DNA from: Sipunculus nudus
Lineage: Eukaryota > Annelida > Sipuncula > Golfingiida > Sipunculidae
DNA: 64,000 nt
Assembly (NCBI GenBank): GCA_026874595.1
Contig: CM049317.1
Coordinates: forward strand, 40,016,401-40,080,400
Reading direction: 5' to 3'
The position numbers were made by a program, and so were the translations under genes. Under the pieces are notes generated by a model. The model saw nothing but the letters and a program-made list of their open reading frames with translations, was not told the origin of the DNA and searched no databases. Shown here one piece after another: positions 58,878-64,000 of this stretch. The first letter of the stretch is position 1, and the number at the start of each line of letters is the position of its first letter.

Positions 58878-61679
58878 GTCATTCCGCAGTAAAATGAGCA
58901 ATTACCTAAATATCTGGTCTCTCCTTATTCATTCATCAGCAAGTAGTTAAAGGTTTTACACAAATACATATAGTTAAATACCTTGGCATGGGTTCTCCAT
59001 CCATCCAAACTGAGATAATAAAGAATGGATTATTACTTGTGCAGGCCCGTCCCAATATATGCACTTTCAGACAAATAGCATGTCTCCTGAGCAAGGAGCT
59101 AATATATTAGGTCATTTGGTAGAGTAGATAAAGAACTCATTCATTATCTTAATTAGCTAAATTAAAATACACAATAAGGTGTTCAGATTCCATTGTTGCT
59201 TGAAGCAATTGTTGCCACTAACTTTTTTTTGCGAGCATTTCTGATCTGTCCCCCAGTTTTGAGTCAACTCTGTCACAAAAAGAATTATATCCAAGCAAAA
59301 TGACAGTTACATATTTATATCTATACAAAGCCAAATATAAAATGTTGCATGGACATACTTTATCCATGAAACACTGTTTTATACATAACATGTATCTAGT
59401 ATCAGAAATGGAACCCTTTATGTCTTCATCCTGGAGGGTGGAAAATTAACGTCACAGCTTTTTCACCCTCATAAATAGATAAATGGGTAAAATGTTATTA
59501 TGTTCAAGAAAAACATGTGTTTTTTGTTCAAAATCTTTAATAACTGGCTTATAACGTGATTTTCAAAAAAATTATAAATTAAAAATCAAGCATTTGTCAA
59601 CTCCATCACAGTCAACTCCGTCACGTGATGGAGTTGACATGTCTGTATTTTGAGCACTGATTACTTAACAAAGCTTTCACCATTATTATATATACTAATA
59701 TATTGTATATTCCATTAGATTGCAACTATATTTTATGTGTAAGCTTAATTATTATTCAATTTATTTAGTTCAAGGCAATATTAATGATTTATGAATTGGC
59801 TAACTAATGAAATACATTTTGGTATTCCCACCTGATACATCCACTGCTTTTTATATAACTGAATACTTTCATTTTTAACAGCATGGGCAATTGGCAATCT
59901 AAATTATTTAAAAATAAAATGAAGCTAGATATGATACAGGGCATTCACTCTTGAAGCCTGTGTTCCATATAATCAATAAAGATATTCTTATGACCCCAGA
60001 TGCATAGTGGTTTCATTCTGCTAAAGAGTGTCAGGCCTGTACCTTGAACTACATTATCCAAAGTCATTTAGAATACATTTGCTAGATTTTGACAGCATTT
60101 AATACATCCTGTCCCAGCAGGAAAACCTAAGCATGTTGCAGCAGACTTGGTCAATTATTGTGCTATAATATATTTTTCACTGTGGACATTAATATGATTA
60201 ATTATTCATATGTCCATTGTATGACATTTGATTGTAGACATGCTGCATAAAAAAAAAAAAAAATGGTGTCAATTCCTCTTTTCCTGCTAACACGCTGCTT
60301 CTGGTTCCCACAAAAGACAGTGGCAACATAATAACAGAATCTTTTTTGCAAATGCAGACACTGATGAAGATGACTCCATGACACCTGGTATTGTTCTTCA
60401 GTTTCTGTAAAACCAGTTTCATTGTTTAATGTAACTGTTAATTTGGTTCACTAAATAGTTTTCCACTTTTGAACTGGTAATTGTGTGCAAACAGAAACTT
60501 TTTCACTACCTGTAACTCTGTTGTTGAAACATCCAGAGTCAATAGTACCAATCTTGTTGGATATATTATCTAGTTAGGATTATGAATAATTGCAACTTCT
60601 TGTATCACTTTGGCATATTTGGCAGCTGATGGACAGTTCCAGTCCTCTAGTGGTCAGCAAAAAGAAGGCAAAACTGAATCTACAACCCTCCAAAGAGTAG
60701 CCCCATCTCATCTTAAGGTCTTTTACCCTGTCTCGCCTCCCAGAGATTTAAATGGCCTTTAAAATATTTCAAGACATCTACAGACCCCAAAACTGACAAG
60801 GAAAAGGAATTTTAAATCAACTGTAGGATGTCTAATCATTTTGAATTACCTGTGCTGTATACTTTAAATATTTTAAACATACAGTCAAGTTGTTTTCATA
60901 AGTTTGCAGAGAAATATTTAGTTATGCGACAACAGATTTTCTTCTGTCAGCCAGAACTTAAATATGAGCCAATTTATGTGACACAATCAAGTGCTGGTCA
61001 ATAAAAATTTTAAATACCATTTATGGAAATATTTGATCATAGAAGACTTGTGCATGAAAATAATTAAGAGATTTATAAAGTCATATGTTAGAGTATACCA
61101 GTCAAAAGCCTGTTCTGTCAACTCCGTCACAAATACTCATGGTCTTTGCCAGCTAAATATTATCAAGGGGATCATTTAACTACACAGATTTTTCTGTTAT
61201 AAATGTAAATAAAGGAAATCTTGATTTATCTAATGATGATTTAATCTGTTTTTATTAGAATAATTGTCTTTACCTGAGAAAAAGAATTGAAGAAAAAAAT
61301 AGTTTTTGATAAAGTTTGCAATTTTCTTAACATTTTTTGTAAATACATTGGTCTAATTCATAAGGAAAAGTTTTATTTAATTTTCCAAGGGAGGAATGAT
61401 GATATGCCATTGTCTTGTATTATTTAACTGGTGTCATCTCCTTAATTTTTGTATTTCAGATCAATTAACATGACTGTGACGGAGTTGAAAAAGTGTTTTA
61501 CTGAGCTTTGGATGATTGTTATTTTCAAAAAGGACTTTGCTGTTTAAGCTTGGCCTATATGTGTTAGTGAAACTAGACATCTCTGCCTACATGTGCTACA
61601 AATTTGAGCCAGATATGACAAAAAAATTTTTTGACCAAGCAGAATCACCAATTTGCCCAATTTACTGTGGAATGACCCA
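58875..61679. mobile_element. 2.8-kb DNA element with terminal inverted repeats and TA target
   Basis: The left end is TGGGTCATTCCGCAGTAAAA and the right end, on the opposite strand, TGGGTCATTCCACAGTAAAT. The repeat covers about 26 bp with three mismatches. Both ends abut TA repeats, consistent with a TA duplication, though the microsatellite makes this ambiguous. The interior holds six copies of GTCAACTCCGTCAC-like words (listed in the findings), AT-rich sequence and a poly-A run at 60248. No transposase frame was seen; the longest open frame is 74 codons. Family unknown; it is probably non-autonomous or decayed. Confidence 0.7.
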
Positions 61680-61689
61680 TATATATATA

Positions 61690-62055
61690 GATAAAATTAA
61701 TACAGTTTGAAATCTGGTGTGGCAGAAGTGCCGGTTCTGCGTGTATAATACTCCGTACAAATCAAGTTGTGCAAATTGTGCACACAAATGGTAAGCTGGG
61801 GAAGTTCAGATCTCAAAAGTAATGCACATTGAATCTGAAAAAGCCCCTCGAATCTCTAGTTGTGGAAATGGGATTTTCCCAGTTGGAACGTGATTGGAAA
61901 GCTTTCTACTAATGTTATTGGGAAACTCGAAAATAAGATTTGCACATCTTGATAAGAATGCAGCATAAACAGCACACTTTCTTGGTTTAATGTCCAACCA
62001 AGCAACATTATCCAAGGTGTGCAGAGCTAACTCATCTGTGCCGTCATATCAAACT
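61690..62055 (-). pseudogene. Coding-like segment with a single in-frame TGA, family unknown
   Basis: The minus strand reads about 120 codons with one stop. It starts after a stop at about 62055 with YDGTDELALHTLDNVAW, continues LDIKPRKCAVYAAFLSRC and IPFPQLEIRGAFSD, reaches TGA after CITFEI (61806), then goes on as TSPAYHLCAQFAQLDLYGVL in the same frame. Such openness and amino-acid mix are unusual in this AT-rich background. No family was recognised. It may be an exon, a pseudogene exon or part of a transposon; it lies between the inverted-repeat element and an F3 element. Confidence 0.35.
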
Positions 62056-62087
62056 CACCACCTGAAAGCCCTTTATTATTGTATCGC

Positions 62088-63285
62088 CAGACATAGTCTG
62101 GAGATACTATGGTTTAGGCACGGTTGCGCCGCCGCCGCAGAGATTTCTTTTGGACACAATAACTCAAAAAATATTTCAAGGATCTTTTTCAAACTTGACA
62201 CATTTATAGATATAGGTGAGAGGACGAAGTCTATGTAAAATGGGGTCATGACCTCAACTAAGAGAGTGACCTTGACCTTGAATAGATCCATTTTTGGGGA
62301 AAATCAAACAAATTCTTAAATATCTCAAGAAATCTTTCATGGATTTATCCAAAAATCAAGTTGGACAAAGATCTTGGATAGTGATGTCATGTACCGGAAA
62401 CTGGTGGTGCCACCTAGTATCCTTTTCTTGTTTTTGTGCCGTTTAATACCCCCATCATTGCCACTTGACAGTACTTTTAGCATCACAAGTCAAAAACTGA
62501 TTGACAGATTTCTTTAATATTATGCATGTACATAGGTATGGGTTATGGGATGATGTATATTAAAATTGGGGTCATGACCTTTCCTTTGAGAGTGGCTTTG
62601 ACCTTGAATATTACCATATATGGTGAAAATCACATAAAATCATGAATATCTTAAAAAGGGATGCATGGATTGGTCCAAAAATCAAGTTGACGGAAGATCT
62701 TGGATAGTTTTGTCTTTTGCAGAAGATAGGTGGCGCCACCTGTTGTCCTTTTCTTGTTTTTTTGCGCCTTTGAATACCCCATCATTGCCACTTGACAGTA
62801 TATACTGTGAGCATTATAAGTCAAACAGTAATGGACAGATTTCTTTCATGTTATGCATGTATATAGATATGGTTTATGGAATGAGGCATATTTTATTTTA
62901 AATTTAATTTTAAAATTTAATTTAATTTAAATTTTTTTTTAATTTAATTTTTTTTTCAAATGTTGGATATTTTGGAATGCAGTTTATTGATTTGGGGTCA
63001 TGACCGTGACTATGAGTGACCTTGACCTTGAATATTCCCATATTTGGTGAAAAACATAAAATCATGAATATCTTAAAAAGGGCCACTTGACAGCACTGTG
63101 AGCATTATAAGTCAAAAACCCTTTGATCAATTGTCCTTCCCAATCCAAAATATTCCTATATTTTGTACAAATGTTTCTCACATTCATTGCTAAAATACAA
63201 ATACATCACATTATATCAACAAAATACCACAAAACCTCATTTGTCTGGCGATACTATGGCACCAGCGGTGCCAAGAAATGTCTAG
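62088..63285 (+). mobile_element. F3 element, complete, 1.2 kb, plus orientation
   Basis: The 5' end TTATTGTATCGCCAGACATA and the 3' end TGTCTGGCGATACTATGG, then hairpin GGCACC-AGC-GGTGCC, AAGAAATGT and CTAG (63282-63285). The 13-bp words GTATCGCCAGACA (5') and TGTCTGGCGATAC (3') are exact complements. The interior is nearly the reverse complement of 53735-54735 and 52714-52860, with a GGTGGCGCCACC box at 62729-62740. It lacks about 870 bp present in the minus copy. Confidence 0.8.
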
Positions 63286-63445
63286 TTAATGATAATGGTT
63301 ATATGATATTAACCATCAGATCATGGTCAGGCTCATACTTTTAATATAAGCCCCTAATTTGACCAATAAGCTCCTTAGAAATGGATAATACAAAAGCCCC
63401 TTATAATTAGACATGATAAAGCCCCCAGACATGGGGTCTATTACA

Positions 63446-63562
63446 GTTGTTCTATTACTATTACTATTACTTTCAATTTCTGATATTACTATTACTATTA
63501 CAACATTTTATCTTCTATTACTATTACTGGGGTATCTATTACTATTTCTATTACTATTACAT
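63446..63562. repeat. (ATTACT)n/(TAC)n low-complexity repeat
   Basis: Runs of ctattactattac with interruptions. The rest of 63286-64000 is AT-rich with no recognised gene. Confidence 0.8.
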
Positions 63563-64000
63563 GTACCTAAACTGATGGGAGGATTCTAGACCTTGCACAG
63601 CCATGAGTGCTGTAAACTAGCACTACAATCACATGTTTAAATAATATTAAAAGCAACCATATCATCCAGTTACCTACACAATTTTCTTATACTGTGTCTG
63701 TCATTTACAAGAAGCCTTATGACACTGGAGATCTTAATTATTTCAGCTTCTTTAATTCTGTTTTGTTTAATATTTTGAAACCTCAATGATCGTTATTGGG
63801 GTGTTTCAAGTCGAGATTATAAGATAATTGTATGAACTCTTGAATATATGTAATTTAAAAGCAAGCCATTGTAAAGGCCCTGGCATATGTAAAATATTGA
63901 TTTATAATTATATGCATACTTGTACATTTTATATTATTTTCATATATATTTCACATAAATTTATTTTATAGTACATACTTCCGTTTAGATTTAATCTTCG

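Noticed and set aside
61806-61808. TGA as a selenocysteine codon
   Set aside because: No evidence of a SECIS-like structure was found and the gene is unknown; a decayed exon is simpler.
49302-64000. N-terminal CCT5 exon
   Set aside because: Searched by eye on the minus strand for the expected N-terminal residues before SHI with a phase-0 donor; no convincing candidate.

Overview
The window looks like animal genomic DNA, probably from a bivalve mollusc or a related lophotrochozoan. It is AT-rich, has spliceosomal GT-AG introns and almost no intact coding sequence, and is packed with nested repeats. The organism call is an inference from the repeat types (dispersed GACCTTGACCTTTGACCT arrays, CGGA tetranucleotide runs, HINE-like elements); no search was run.

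One host gene is recognisable: the chaperonin subunit CCT5 (TCP-1 epsilon), on the minus strand. Three consecutive coding exons (49076-49301, 9379-9577, 1381-1573) join in phase and cover about residues 36-241 of a protein of about 540 residues. The N-terminal exon was not found and probably lies beyond 64000; the C-terminal exons lie left of position 1. The two complete introns are 7.8 kb and 39.5 kb.

Everything else is repeat or unassigned DNA. (i) Several families of short rolling-circle-like elements without proteins (Helentron-associated, DINE-1/HINE-like), called F1-F6 here. On their own strand most begin TTAG..., carry a subterminal inverted repeat, and end in a hairpin followed by CTAG or CTTG and then T. 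Most lie on the minus strand and are nested up to four deep (4090-8931). (ii) A 5.3-kb minisatellite with a 35-bp unit and higher-order structure (12720-18008). (iii) A 9.8-kb PIF/Harbinger-type transposon (20535-30333) with 31-bp perfect inverted repeats, a TAA target duplication and a decayed MADF-domain gene, split by F1 and F3 elements. (iv) A broken multi-reading-frame gene of unknown function (30979-32451). (v) A Ty3/gypsy-type LTR retrotransposon (34637-41436) with integrase upstream of reverse transcriptase, interrupted by an F1 element and ending in an LTR. (vi) A 2.8-kb terminal-inverted-repeat element (58875-61679) carrying six copies of a 14-bp motif. (vii) A pair of inverted F3 elements near the right end (52714-55921 and 62088-63285).

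No rRNA, tRNA or CRISPR array was found. None of the mobile elements keeps a complete set of movement proteins, so any mobility would depend on helpers elsewhere. The most unusual features are the shared terminal architecture of the HINE-like families, a 12-bp palindrome (GGTGGCGCCACC, 13 exact copies) shared by several families, and the IN-before-RT gene order.
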